Positions 44,067-53,728 of a stretch of DNA of 64,000 nucleotides are shown piece by piece. The stretch comes from CAZOWM01 sp964583615 (lineage in GTDB: Bacteria; Spirochaetota; B62-G9; DRHN01): the NCBI GenBank assembly GCA_964583615.1, contig CAZOWM010000006.1, forward strand, positions 32,493 through 96,492, read 5' to 3'. The position numbers and the translations under genes are program-made. Below the pieces are notes generated by a model. The model saw only the letters and a list, made by a program, of their open reading frames with translations. It was not told where the DNA came from and did no database searches. Position 1 is the stretch's first letter, and each line of letters starts with the position of its first letter.

Positions 44067-44383
44067 AAGACATTTGGTGAATGCTGTTCAATCTCATGCT
44101 GGACCGAGGAAACCGGCTGCGCAGGTGGGATGGATTACTATTCAGGTTTTTATGATATTAACATGATGATGGAAAATGAACATCGGTTGCCCCCTGCGCA
44201 GTGTATTTATTAACGGAAAATCGTATTCGCGGGCGCATGAAGTAAGATGAATTGTGATTTATCATCATTCTTGCTTTCACTCGTTCCCTTGAATAAAATT
44301 AATCATTCGATTCTATGTATGGTGCTCATAAGTGATTCATCGCACTACTACCGGTTAAATACACAAGTAAGAGGAGATATATC
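44067..44383. other. intergenic region with long inverted repeat
   Basis: No gene fits. The inverted repeat CTGCGCAGG (44117-44125) / CCTGCGCAG (44193-44201) is described separately. An AGAGGAG ribosome site precedes the GH4 gene at 44384. Promoter elements for GH4 are not clear; TTGAAT near 44289 is a weak -35 candidate. Confidence 0.45.
44117..44201. repeat. inverted repeat CTGCGCAGG
   Basis: Two 9-nt arms, each containing the self-complementary CTGCGCAG, are inverted and 67 nt apart. They could form a long hairpin or two protein-binding sites between the transporter operon and the GH4 gene. Confidence 0.45.
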
Positions 44384-45730
44384 ATGACGAAGATTACTTT
44401 TATCGGTGCCGGAAGTACGATGTTTGCACGAAACCTTCTGTGCGACATCTTTTCCTTTCCGGAGCTTAGAAAGATCACGGTGATGCTCGAAGATCCCAAC
44501 GAGCAGCGTCTCGACATGACCTACAGGCTTGCGAACAGGCTTGTTGAGCAGGAAGGATACCCTGCAAAGATAGAACGGACAACCAATCAGAAGGAAGCTT
44601 TGAAGGGTTCTGATTTTGTTATCGTCATGTTTCAGATTGGCGGGCTTGAAGCCTATTACATAGACAAAAAAATCCCACTGAAATACGGGATTGATCAGAC
44701 GGTTGGCGACACACTCGGTCCTGGCGGCACATTCCGGGGAATCAGGTCAATCCCGGCCCTTATAGATCTCTGCAGGGATATGGAAAAGGTGTGCCCGGAT
44801 GCACTGCTTCTCAATTATGCAAACCCGATGGCTGCGATGATGTGGGCGGTAAACAAAGCAACAACAATTCAGAGTGTCGGGCTGTGTCACTCGGTACAGG
44901 CAACAACCCGCCAGATTGCGGGCTACATCGGAGCCGGTCCGTGGGAGAATTACCCTTTCACGGAGGAGGAATGGGAAATATTTTTTTACGCTCCCATACC
45001 TGAAAGCATCAACTTTTACGTTGCAGGAATAAACCATCAGGCATGGTATTTAAAATACGAGGTCGATGGAGAGGATGCGTACCCCAAAATTCGCGAGGCA
45101 TACAACGATCCAAAGGCATACGAGGCTGACGCAGTAAGATTTGAGATACTCAAACACTTCGGATACTTCGTTACTGAATCTCCCCACCATATGTCTGAAT
45201 ATGTGCCGTACTTTCGGAAGAACCCTGATATGGTGAACCGTTTTGTAAAACGAAGGTGGGATTACTACGATATCTGCGTGCAAAAGAAAGACGTACTCGA
45301 TAGGGAGATACACTTGCAGATCGAGGGGAAAAACAGGATTAAGGTGAGGACGAGTGTGGAATATGGATCGAGGATCATCCATTCTGTGGTGACCGGAAAT
45401 CAAATCAGAATCAACGGAAACGTAAACAACTCGGGGCTCATTACGAACCTTCCGAAAGACTGCTGTGTGGAAGTCCCCTGTCTGATCGACAAAAACGGAA
45501 TAAATCCATGCTATGTCGGTGAACTTCCTCCTCAGCTTGCTGCGCTGAACAGAACGAATATCAATGTTCAGTCACTCGTCGTGGAGGCCGCACTGAACCG
45601 CGACAGGGAGGCTGCGTATCACGCAGTAATGGTTGATCCGCTTACCGCAGCCCTTCTCACACTCGATGACATACGGAAGATGGTTGATGAAATGTTCGAG
45701 GCGGAGAAACAGTGGCTGCCGGATTTCTAG
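44384..45730 (+). CDS. glycoside hydrolase family 4 (alpha-galactosidase-like)
   Basis: The 448-aa protein has the NAD-binding start KITFIGAGSTMFARNLLCDI and the GH4 motifs NYANPMAAMMWAV, GLCHSVQ and GINHQAWYL. GH4 enzymes need NAD+ and a divalent metal and cleave by redox-elimination. The CHSV sequence is that of alpha-galactosidases (MelA), whereas CHG and CHN mark other specificities. It probably acts in the cytoplasm on imported galactosides. A close tandem paralogue lies at 50731-52083. Confidence 0.9.
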   Translation: MTKITFIGAGSTMFARNLLCDIFSFPELRKITVMLEDPNEQRLDMTYRLANRLVEQEGYPAKIERTTNQKEALKGSDFVIVMFQIGGLEAYYIDKKIPLKYGIDQTVGDTLGPGGTFRGIRSIPALIDLCRDMEKVCPDALLLNYANPMAAMMWAVNKATTIQSVGLCHSVQATTRQIAGYIGAGPWENYPFTEEEWEIFFYAPIPESINFYVAGINHQAWYLKYEVDGEDAYPKIREAYNDPKAYEADAVRFEILKHFGYFVTESPHHMSEYVPYFRKNPDMVNRFVKRRWDYYDICVQKKDVLDREIHLQIEGKNRIKVRTSVEYGSRIIHSVVTGNQIRINGNVNNSGLITNLPKDCCVEVPCLIDKNGINPCYVGELPPQLAALNRTNINVQSLVVEAALNRDREAAYHAVMVDPLTAALLTLDDIRKMVDEMFEAEKQWLPDF

Positions 45731-45796
45731 ACACGTGTACCGGGAGTGAAAAAAAAGTTTTTTCTTGTGCAGTCTGAAAACATGGAGGATGGGATC

Positions 45797-48700
45797 ATGA
45801 GCACAAACAGTTTTGAAAAGGAGTTTCTCAGTCCACCGCAGGAATTCGGACCTGCGCCGTTCTGGTTTCTCAATGAACGGCTCGATGAAAAGGAGCTCTC
45901 ATGGCAGATCCGTCAGATGAAGGAGAAAGGATTGAGCGGATATGTCATGCATGCACGATACGGGCTCGAAGTTCCATATCTTTCTGAAGAGTGGTTTGCA
46001 AAGATCGGTCATATCATACGAGAGTCAGAAAAATACGGCATGGATGCAATTATCTACGATGAGTATGACTGGCCGAGTGGAATGGGCGGAACGCGCGTGC
46101 TCGATGATCATCCGGAGTACATCCTGACATATCTGGATATCTCATTGGTAAGGTGTGCAGAAAAAAAGTCTTTGCATGTCCCGCTTGAAGACGGAAAGAT
46201 CGTTGCCGTCTTCGGCGCGCAATACGATGTCGATGCACACGAACCGAAAGATTTCAACTTTAAAGTGAAGAACCTCAAAGATCTTAGAGAACATGCAGAA
46301 AAAGGGATGCTTGCGATAGACGACTGTGCTGGTATCGACATCGTGTTTTGTTTTATCGAGAAGGAACTCCTGGCGTACCATCCAAAGACCGCGTTTCCCC
46401 AACCCAGCGAGGAGGACTGCCCTTTTCATCAGCCGCACGGATGGGACTGGTACTTTCCCTATGGAAAGTATGTTGATCTTTTTAACCCTGATGCAGTCGA
46501 CTACTTTTTCAAGACCACCCATGAGGAGTATAAGAAGTGTTTCAAAGACTCCTTCGGAGGAGCGGTATCAAAAGTGTTTACGGATGAGCCCGGCTTCTAC
46601 ACGATTATGCGGGAGGGTGCGAGTGCGGTGCCGTGGTCGAGAATCTTTCCCGATGAATTCCTGAAGGAGTATGGTTATTCAATAATCGATTCACTTCCTG
46701 CTCTGGTGAGCAACATCGGAGAAAAGACCGCCACGGTGAGACACGACTTTTGGGAAAAGCTTACCAACATGTTCGCGCAAAACTATGTAAAGCGGTATGC
46801 CGACTGGTGTGATCGCAATAACCTCCAGCTTATTGGACACTTCAGACTGTGTAATCCCTTTCTTATATGGCAGATGGTGTATCAGGGAAACGCGATACCG
46901 GGGATGGCACAGATGCACATTCCCGGAGTAGATGCACTTGACAATGTCGAAGGTGATCTCAACCTCAGGTGGGGGATCGATGAGAATGTGTGGCAAATCG
47001 AAAGCAAGCTCGTCTCGTCTGTTGGTCACCACTACGGAAAGCGCAGGATAATGAGTGAATCATTTGCTCTCGGAGGGTGGAAATACCGGATGGAGAACAT
47101 GAAGATACTGGCGGACTGGCAATATATGATGGGGATCAACTTCATGGTCCCGCATGCGTTTCACTATTCCATCAGTGCACAAAGAAAGCGTGAGTGCCCG
47201 CCCAGCGAGTTCTATCAGAATCCGATGTGGGACAACTACAAATATTTTTCAGACTACCTCTCCAGGCTCGGGGTGATGATGATAGACGCTGTACACGTTG
47301 CTGATATCGCACTTCTCTACCCCATGGAGAGTCTGTGGGCAGAGTACGTGTCTGGAACTGTCGAAAGGTTCCCCTGGGATATAAGCGATGACTTTTCCTA
47401 CATCACGGACCGTCTTCTGAGACTGAACATCGACTATAATATCCTGGGCCAAGACACTCTCGCTGAGTGCACAATCGAAAATGGAAAGCTTCGGATAAGG
47501 AATCAGCAGTATTCAGTCATCATCATGCCGCCGATGACAACGCTCCGCGATGAATCTGCAAAGAAAATCCTTGAGTTTTTGGAGGCTGGAGGAAAAGTAC
47601 TGGTGCTCTCGATGCTGCCTTACAAGACTAATGACGGTAAACCGCTCGGTGATTTTACCAGTTATTTTGAAAAGGCCCTCGGGGTACGTTCGCAAGAGCT
47701 TGTCTCCGATTACAAAGCGCGGGTTGGTTCAGCAAATCTCATTGAGCAAAACGGCACAGGCCTCGTAAAGAGCGGGCCTCTTTTTCTCTCTGACCCTGCA
47801 GGCTCGATCGATGAGGCCGTAGGCAGGCTTGTCGAAAGAGATTTTGCAATCCGTTTTTCAAATGCTTCACACGGGAATATCTACTATTCTCACTGGCGAA
47901 AGGAAGGGAAGGAAATTTATTTCATAGTAAATTCTGATGAGAGGCGTTACGAGATGGAAATTGAGCTCCGCGGGAAAGGTGTTCCATCCTTCTGGAATCC
48001 TGAGACAGGAGAACGAACACCGGCACACTGCTACACTGTTGGGGAAAATGGGAAGCTCACACTCCCACTCAAACTTCAAATGCTTCAATCAATTTTTGTG
48101 GTCCTTGACGGCGAAGCGAGTGAGCCCGGCACTCGAATCGTTGCGACAAATACAGAAATTCTATCAGTTGAAGGTACGGATGTCACGGTAATGAAAAAAG
48201 AAGATTACGGCATGCAATTCATCGATTTTCTGAATGGAGAAAAGCCGAGTCATTTTGAGGTCGATATTGGTCCTGACATGGTGCGGGAGCTCGGGGACAG
48301 ATGGACCATACACCGCAACAAACCAAATGCACTGGTTCTCAATCGATGGCAGGTAACTCAGGGATTCACAGAAGGAGTCGGCTGGTTCAATATGCTTGGC
48401 GGAACCGTAACGTGGGAAACCCATTTCTCTGTGGAGGGCCACGGTGGTGATCTCAGGGCGGTGTTTGACAAGATTCCTGAACCGAACAGCATCGAAATAA
48501 ACGGGACCCCTGTGGAGAGATTCAGGAATTCTACCTTCCTTGATCATCAAATGAAGGAGTGTGATCTGCGAAGGATTGTAAAGGAAGGTGACAATGTCAT
48601 CAAAATATCTTTCGAGTTGCCGGAGAGAGCGTTTCAGGGAAAAACAGGGATAGAACCAATCGAGCTCATGTTCGATCCTGTGATGATCATTGGAGATTTT

Positions 48701-49111
48701 GTTTTAATAAAAAGTCAAAAGAAGGACGAATACATCATTGCTCCGGAGCGTTCTGAACTACGCACCGGTTCGTGGGGGGCTCAGGGATACCCCTTCTTTG
48801 CCGGGGACATCGAATATCGACAGCATATCTATCTCGACGCACGTTTTCTGCAGGGGAGGCGTTGTTTTCTCGAGGCGGAAAACATCCGTGAAATTGCAGA
48901 GCTGCATATTAACGGATCGAGGGTTGGAGTGCGGCCGTGGAGACCACACTCGTGGGACATCAGTGGTGAGGTAAAGTCCGGCATGAACGACGTAAGAATA
49001 AGAGTATGGAACACGCTCACAAATCTTCTTGATTTAAAAGATTTTGATTCAGGGATCGTCGGGAATGTGAGAATCGTATCCAGGGAAGTGAAGACCGTTG
49101 TTGCACCCTGA
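45797..49111 (+). CDS. large glycoside hydrolase (GH106-like, possible alpha-L-rhamnosidase)
   Basis: ATG 45797 (MSTNSFEKEF) follows GGAGG; an upstream in-frame start at 45746 lacks a site. The 1104-aa protein has no signal peptide, so it should be cytoplasmic. The N-terminal text FGPAPFWFLNERLDEKELSW and IRQMKEKGLSGYVMHARYGL, IIYDEYDWPSGMGG and GHFRLCNPF belongs to the barrel of GH106-like enzymes. The C-terminal third has jelly-roll/sugar-binding text (LEAENIREIAELHINGSRVG, VRPWRPHSWDISGEV). GH106 enzymes remove alpha-L-rhamnose from oligosaccharides. The rhamnose-mutarotase-like gene 22 nt downstream supports this, but the substrate is inferred. Confidence 0.75.
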   Translation: MSTNSFEKEFLSPPQEFGPAPFWFLNERLDEKELSWQIRQMKEKGLSGYVMHARYGLEVPYLSEEWFAKIGHIIRESEKYGMDAIIYDEYDWPSGMGGTRVLDDHPEYILTYLDISLVRCAEKKSLHVPLEDGKIVAVFGAQYDVDAHEPKDFNFKVKNLKDLREHAEKGMLAIDDCAGIDIVFCFIEKELLAYHPKTAFPQPSEEDCPFHQPHGWDWYFPYGKYVDLFNPDAVDYFFKTTHEEYKKCFKDSFGGAVSKVFTDEPGFYTIMREGASAVPWSRIFPDEFLKEYGYSIIDSLPALVSNIGEKTATVRHDFWEKLTNMFAQNYVKRYADWCDRNNLQLIGHFRLCNPFLIWQMVYQGNAIPGMAQMHIPGVDALDNVEGDLNLRWGIDENVWQIESKLVSSVGHHYGKRRIMSESFALGGWKYRMENMKILADWQYMMGINFMVPHAFHYSISAQRKRECPPSEFYQNPMWDNYKYFSDYLSRLGVMMIDAVHVADIALLYPMESLWAEYVSGTVERFPWDISDDFSYITDRLLRLNIDYNILGQDTLAECTIENGKLRIRNQQYSVIIMPPMTTLRDESAKKILEFLEAGGKVLVLSMLPYKTNDGKPLGDFTSYFEKALGVRSQELVSDYKARVGSANLIEQNGTGLVKSGPLFLSDPAGSIDEAVGRLVERDFAIRFSNASHGNIYYSHWRKEGKEIYFIVNSDERRYEMEIELRGKGVPSFWNPETGERTPAHCYTVGENGKLTLPLKLQMLQSIFVVLDGEASEPGTRIVATNTEILSVEGTDVTVMKKEDYGMQFIDFLNGEKPSHFEVDIGPDMVRELGDRWTIHRNKPNALVLNRWQVTQGFTEGVGWFNMLGGTVTWETHFSVEGHGGDLRAVFDKIPEPNSIEINGTPVERFRNSTFLDHQMKECDLRRIVKEGDNVIKISFELPERAFQGKTGIEPIELMFDPVMIIGDFVLIKSQKKDEYIIAPERSELRTGSWGAQGYPFFAGDIEYRQHIYLDARFLQGRRCFLEAENIREIAELHINGSRVGVRPWRPHSWDISGEVKSGMNDVRIRVWNTLTNLLDLKDFDSGIVGNVRIVSREVKTVVAP

Positions 49112-49133
49112 GGAGTGCGGAGGAGGAGAAGAG

Positions 49134-49490
49134 ATGGCAAAATACTGCATCGTTGGCGAGATAAAGCCTGAATATCTGGAGGAGTATAAAGAGCTTCACA
49201 GAAATATTCACAAAGGCCCTTACAAAAAGCTCCTGAGGGTCATAAAGCAGTCCGGTGTGAAAGAGGAAGCTGTTTTTATGTATAAAAATTATGCAATCAT
49301 CTTCTATGAAGCGGAAGATCTCAACGGGTGCTATCGACTGCAGGGAGGTGCCGAAGTCTCAAAAAAGTGGAATGAGATGATGGCGCCTATGTTTGCCTCA
49401 TCCTATGAGTTCAACGTATCCGAGAGGCTCCCACTTCTCGAAAAGGTTTTTGATCTTAGTGAGCAGCTCGAGGGAAAGTTGAACCCGTGA
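49134..49490 (+). CDS. L-rhamnose mutarotase-like protein (RhaM/DUF718)
   Basis: ATG 49134 after GGAGGAGG gives 118 residues; the frame from 49098 overlaps the previous gene. The text KYCIVGEIKPEYLEEYKELH RN-like start and EEAVFMYKNYAIIFYEAEDL and the C-terminal half fit the dimeric ferredoxin-like fold of RhaM, which interconverts anomers of L-rhamnose. It is placed between the rhamnosidase candidate and an M24-fold protein. The catalytic His of characterised RhaM appears in ELHRNI here. The assignment rests on family resemblance. Confidence 0.75.
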   Translation: MAKYCIVGEIKPEYLEEYKELHRNIHKGPYKKLLRVIKQSGVKEEAVFMYKNYAIIFYEAEDLNGCYRLQGGAEVSKKWNEMMAPMFASSYEFNVSERLPLLEKVFDLSEQLEGKLNP

Positions 49491-49503
49491 GGAACGGTGC
49501 AGA

Positions 49504-50616
49504 ATGACAAAAACTGAAGAATTTAGAGAAAAGCTTTCAAGAACCCGCACCTACCTCGAAGAGAAGGGCCTGGATGGAGTGTACTTGAAACGCCGTTCCA
49601 ATTTTGCCTGGATTACCTGCGGAGGGGACAACCGTATTGTCGATCACAGTGAAGACGGATGGAGTGGTGTGCTCGTCACAAAAAAACGCGCAGTTCTCAT
49701 CACGGACAACACGGAGATGCCCAGAATCGTTGACGAGGAGGTTAGGGATATCCTAATTGAAACATTCGAGTACACATGGTATAAGTCGGAGTTGAAGGAT
49801 TCTATAGAGGAGGTGTGTGGAACCACTAATGTTGCATGCGACATAGAAATTCCCGGGTTAAGAAAACTCGAACCGGACTTCTGCCGCATCCAGTATCAGC
49901 TCACAAAACCGGAGCTCGACAGATTCAGGGAGCTCGGCAACATAACATCAAAAGCATTTACACGGATTGGTGGGAACATAAAACCGGGCATGACGGAGCT
50001 GGATGTTTCCGCTCTTGTTGCATACGAGCTCATGAAGGAAAATGTCCAGCCACAGCTCACTCTTGTTGCCTGTGACAACAGAATCACCGATTATCGTCAT
50101 CCCATACCGACAGCACAGAAGATCTCCATCTATGTGATGTATGTTGCTGTCGCGGTACGGTGGGGATTGAACCTCTCGATTACACGGTTCGTGCACTTCG
50201 GGGAACCCTCAAAGGAACTCCTTCGGAAGCATGAGGCAGTACTCAATATTGACGCGAGACTGATCAATAACACGAGACCCGGAAGAAGAATTGTGGATAT
50301 ATTCAAGCAGCACAGAGAAAACTTTGCACGATTCGGATTTCCAGATGAATGGCGCAAGCTCCACCAGGGTGGATCTGCAAGCTACAGGGTGAGGGATGTA
50401 AAAGCAACACTGGATACACCGGAAACAGAGATTGTGCTGGTGAACCAGGCATACGCATGGAACCCTTCGATAGCAGGGATCAAGAGCGAGGATACGATTC
50501 TCGTGCTGGAAACTGGAAATGAAATAATTTCAGAAGATCGGAACTGGCCGCTGGTGGAAGTCGATGTCGACGGGAAAACGATAATGCGGCCTGGTATTCT
50601 CATCAAGGAGCAGTAG
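49504..50616 (+). CDS. M24 (creatinase/prolidase-fold) protein lacking metal ligands
   Basis: The 370-aa protein has an N-terminal creatinase-like domain (DGVYLKRRSNFAWITCGGDN; EDGWSGVLVTKKRAVLITDN) and a C-terminal pita-bread domain (GNITSKAFTRIGGNIKPGMT). Canonical M24 peptidases need two Asp, one His and two Glu for two metals. Here the Asp-bearing segments read ISIYVMYVAVAVRWGLNLSI without Asp, while HQGG and an ETGNE remain. It is thus unlikely to be an ordinary metallopeptidase. It may be a metal-free hydrolase or isomerase, as creatinase is, or a regulator. Its position in a rhamnosidase operon suggests a sugar role. Confidence 0.7.
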   Translation: MTKTEEFREKLSRTRTYLEEKGLDGVYLKRRSNFAWITCGGDNRIVDHSEDGWSGVLVTKKRAVLITDNTEMPRIVDEEVRDILIETFEYTWYKSELKDSIEEVCGTTNVACDIEIPGLRKLEPDFCRIQYQLTKPELDRFRELGNITSKAFTRIGGNIKPGMTELDVSALVAYELMKENVQPQLTLVACDNRITDYRHPIPTAQKISIYVMYVAVAVRWGLNLSITRFVHFGEPSKELLRKHEAVLNIDARLINNTRPGRRIVDIFKQHRENFARFGFPDEWRKLHQGGSASYRVRDVKATLDTPETEIVLVNQAYAWNPSIAGIKSEDTILVLETGNEIISEDRNWPLVEVDVDGKTIMRPGILIKEQ

Positions 50617-50730
50617 AACAGCAAAAGAGAAGCAAGAACATGGGAGTGCGCATAGTATTTGGATGAACAACCGCCATAAATTGAGGTCCTATTTTGATAA
50701 ACGATATTTTTGTTTAAGGAGAAGATCATC

Positions 50731-52083
50731 ATGGGTATAAAAATAGCATTTATAGGAGCAGGCAGTACTATGTTCTCAAAGCTGTTGATGTGCGATATCT
50801 ATTCTCACCCGGCCTTGAAGGAGGCAACCATTGTTCTCGAAGATATCGACGCAGAGCGTCTAGATCTTACCTATAGACTTGCTCAAAAAATATTAAAAGA
50901 TTTTCACCTTCCTGGAAAGATTGAAAAGACAACCAATCAGAAGGACGCGTTAACGGACGCCGATTTTGTCATAAGCATGGTTGCAGTGGGGGGCCTTGAT
51001 GCCTGGGAAATTGATAAGAGCATCCCTTTGAAATACGGTGTTGATCAAATTGTAGGCGATACACTTGGGCCAGGCGGGCTTTTCAGAGCCTTGCGGCATA
51101 TCGCTCCTATACTCAGTGTGTGCAAGGACATGGAAGAACTGTGTCCCAAAGCACTTTTTATTAACTACGCAAATCCCATGGCAGCCATCATGTGGGCTGT
51201 AAACAGAGCAAGCAGTATAAAGAATGTGGGTCTCTGTCACAGCGTGCAGGCGACAACAAAGGAGATCGCCGGATACATCGGCGCTGCTGAGTGGGAAAAC
51301 TATCCAATAACGAATGAGGACTGGCACGAGTTTTATTACCGGCCGTTGCCCGAGAACGTGAACTTCTACGTTGCAGGAATAAACCATATGGCGTGGTACC
51401 TCACGTATGAAGTTGATGGGGAGGACGCATATCCAAGAATCCGTGAGGCATATAATGATTCACGGTCCTACAGGGCAGACACGGTGCGGTTTGAGATTTT
51501 AAAGCATTTTGGGTATTTCGTTACCGAATCACCACATCATTTTTCGGAGTACGTGCCGTACTTCAGGAAGAGTCCGGCGACTATAGAGCGGTTCATGAGT
51601 TACACCTGGAATGCCCTGGAAATAGTAAGGGAAAAGGCGAAGGGCGATGATGAATCGATTCTTCGTCAGATAGAGGGGAAGGAGAAAATTGAGTTAAAAC
51701 CAAGTGTGGAGTATGGCGCAAAAATAATAAACGCTATGGTGACAGGAGAAGAAATCAGGATCAACGGCAATGTGAATAACAGCGGATTGATTACAAATCT
51801 TCCCAATAACTGTTGCGTTGAAGTTCCCTGCATGGTTGATAAAAACGGGATAAATCATTGCTATGTGGGCGAACTTCCACCTCAGCTCGCGGCACTCAAC
51901 AGGACGAACATTAATGTTCAGTCGCTCATTGTTGAAGCAGCATTGAATCATGACAAAGATGCCGCGCGGTGTGCTGCGATGGTTGATCCGTTGACTTCCG
52001 CGCTGCTGGATCTTGATGAAATCAGTAATATGGTAGATGAGATGTTTGAAGCTGAGAGAAAATGGCTTCCCGAGTTTGATTAA
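50731..52083 (+). CDS. glycoside hydrolase family 4 (alpha-galactosidase-like), second copy
   Basis: ATG 50731 (MGIKIAFIGAGSTMFSKLLM) follows AAGGAG; the frame from 50710 is a longer shadow start. The 450-aa protein is a close paralogue of the gene at 44384, keeping NYANPMAAIMWAV, GLCHSVQATTKEIAGY and GINHMAWYLTYEV. Differences cluster in the helix after the first motif. Both should be NAD- and metal-dependent. The pair flanks the rhamnosidase, mutarotase and M24 genes, suggesting gene duplication followed by separation or specialisation on different alpha-linked sugars. Confidence 0.9.
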   Translation: MGIKIAFIGAGSTMFSKLLMCDIYSHPALKEATIVLEDIDAERLDLTYRLAQKILKDFHLPGKIEKTTNQKDALTDADFVISMVAVGGLDAWEIDKSIPLKYGVDQIVGDTLGPGGLFRALRHIAPILSVCKDMEELCPKALFINYANPMAAIMWAVNRASSIKNVGLCHSVQATTKEIAGYIGAAEWENYPITNEDWHEFYYRPLPENVNFYVAGINHMAWYLTYEVDGEDAYPRIREAYNDSRSYRADTVRFEILKHFGYFVTESPHHFSEYVPYFRKSPATIERFMSYTWNALEIVREKAKGDDESILRQIEGKEKIELKPSVEYGAKIINAMVTGEEIRINGNVNNSGLITNLPNNCCVEVPCMVDKNGINHCYVGELPPQLAALNRTNINVQSLIVEAALNHDKDAARCAAMVDPLTSALLDLDEISNMVDEMFEAERKWLPEFD

Positions 52084-52134
52084 TAACGAATAGTATAATT
52101 TTGCGTTAACAAAAGAAATAGAAGGTGCCGAATT

Positions 52135-53640
52135 ATGTGTTCAGATAATATCATGCTCAAAGTGGAGGGCATAAGTAAGAGTTTTATCACAACAAAAGCT
52201 GTTTGTGGGGCAAGACTGTCAATTGAGAGAGGGGAGATAAGAGGACTCGTCGGTGAAAATGGTTCAGGTAAGTCGACGCTGGTTTCGATTATTGCAGGAA
52301 TACTCAAGCCTGATGAAGGCTCTATGATTTTGCGTGGAAAAGTCTACACTCCTCAAAATTTACTAAATGCGAATAATGAAAATGTAAGCATTATCGTTCA
52401 GGAAATGGGGACAATTAAAGGTCTATCTGTGGCTGCGAATCTATTTCTTGGGAAAGAAAAGAGATTTAAAAGATTTGGATTCTTGAATTTTGCAAAAGTG
52501 CATCAGGAAGCGAAGGATCTGTTGAACAAATTCGGAGAATATGATATTAAACCCGAAAGCGATGTCAGCAGTTTATCGTTCGAGGAGAGGAAGCTTGTAG
52601 AGTTCGAAAAAGCACTCTATTCTGATCCGGACCTCTTAATTGTTGATGAGACCACTACTGCGCTCTCACAAGATGGTCGTGAAATATTATTCAGGGAGAT
52701 GGAAAAATTAAAACGGCAGAACAAAACAGTAATTTTTATTTCCCATGATCTCGGCGAGGTTATAAAATGCTGCGACAGAATAACGGTCATGAAGGATGGA
52801 AAAATCGTTGACACTGTTCACACTTCTGGGATAGATGAGAATACTTTGAAAGAGCTAATGGTTGGAAGAGAATTGGAGCACCATTATTACAGAGAAGATG
52901 TGAAAGCATCGTACAAAAACGAGATTGTTTTAAGAGTGCGGAATTTAGAGTTGGAAGGCGTTTTTCAAGGCATTTCATTTGATCTCCATGAAGGTGAAAT
53001 ACTTGGAATCGGCGGTCTGACGAATTGCGGTATGCATCAATTGGGAAAGGTTCTTTTTGGAATGACGAATTTTCATACTGGAAGCATCGAGCTTTCACAG
53101 AAAAGCAAAACACTTAAAGAACAGATGGATTTTATTTCCTCGGGTATTGGATACCTTCCGAAAAATAGAGATCAGGAAGGATTAATGCTGTTTTCATCAA
53201 TCAAGGATAATATTTGCCTAGCATCTATTGATAAACTGGGGAGAAAATTTTTTATCCCAAACAAAGTAGAGAGAAAAATTGCGGAAAGAGAAGCAAAGAA
53301 GCTTAACCTCAAGATGAGCTCAATCGATCAGCTCTGTATGTACCTAAGTGGTGGCAACAAACAAAAAGTTTCCATTGCGAAATGGCTTGCTCGAGATTCT
53401 GATGTTCTGATCCTTGATTGCCCTACACGTGGAATAGATGTTTCGGTGAAAGCATCAATATATGAGCTCATGCAGCAGCTCAAGGCAGAGAGAAAATCTA
53501 TAATAATGATTTCTGAAGAGCTGCCGGAACTTATCGGTATGAGTGACAGGATCATAATATTAAAGAACGGCGAGATACAAGTGATATCTGAGAGAAAAGA
53601 AAATTTATCAGAAGAAGAACTTATTCACTACATGATTTGA
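52135..53640 (+). CDS. ribose-type sugar ABC transporter, duplicated ATP-binding protein (altered Walker B)
   Basis: The 501-aa protein is RbsA-like with two nucleotide-binding domains. Domain one keeps Walker A GENGSGKSTL, but its signature region reads VSSLSFEERKLVEFE and its Walker B IVDETTTALS. Domain two keeps LSGGNKQKVSIAKWLA, but the Walker B reads LILDCPTRGIDV: Cys replaces the catalytic Glu. In the first transporter, this residue is Glu in both domains. The gene and its neighbours to 56924 are visibly richer in A and T than the surroundings. The adjacent permease is frameshifted. The system may be decaying or have an altered mechanism. Confidence 0.85.
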   Translation: MCSDNIMLKVEGISKSFITTKAVCGARLSIERGEIRGLVGENGSGKSTLVSIIAGILKPDEGSMILRGKVYTPQNLLNANNENVSIIVQEMGTIKGLSVAANLFLGKEKRFKRFGFLNFAKVHQEAKDLLNKFGEYDIKPESDVSSLSFEERKLVEFEKALYSDPDLLIVDETTTALSQDGREILFREMEKLKRQNKTVIFISHDLGEVIKCCDRITVMKDGKIVDTVHTSGIDENTLKELMVGRELEHHYYREDVKASYKNEIVLRVRNLELEGVFQGISFDLHEGEILGIGGLTNCGMHQLGKVLFGMTNFHTGSIELSQKSKTLKEQMDFISSGIGYLPKNRDQEGLMLFSSIKDNICLASIDKLGRKFFIPNKVERKIAEREAKKLNLKMSSIDQLCMYLSGGNKQKVSIAKWLARDSDVLILDCPTRGIDVSVKASIYELMQQLKAERKSIIMISEELPELIGMSDRIIILKNGEIQVISERKENLSEEELIHYMI

Positions 53641-53728
53641 ATTGTGAGAATGTGTAAATAGCAGCGAGATATTTTTTTCAATTATAAAATATATCTTTTG
53701 TCTTAAACATTCTGGGTGGAAGAAGTAA

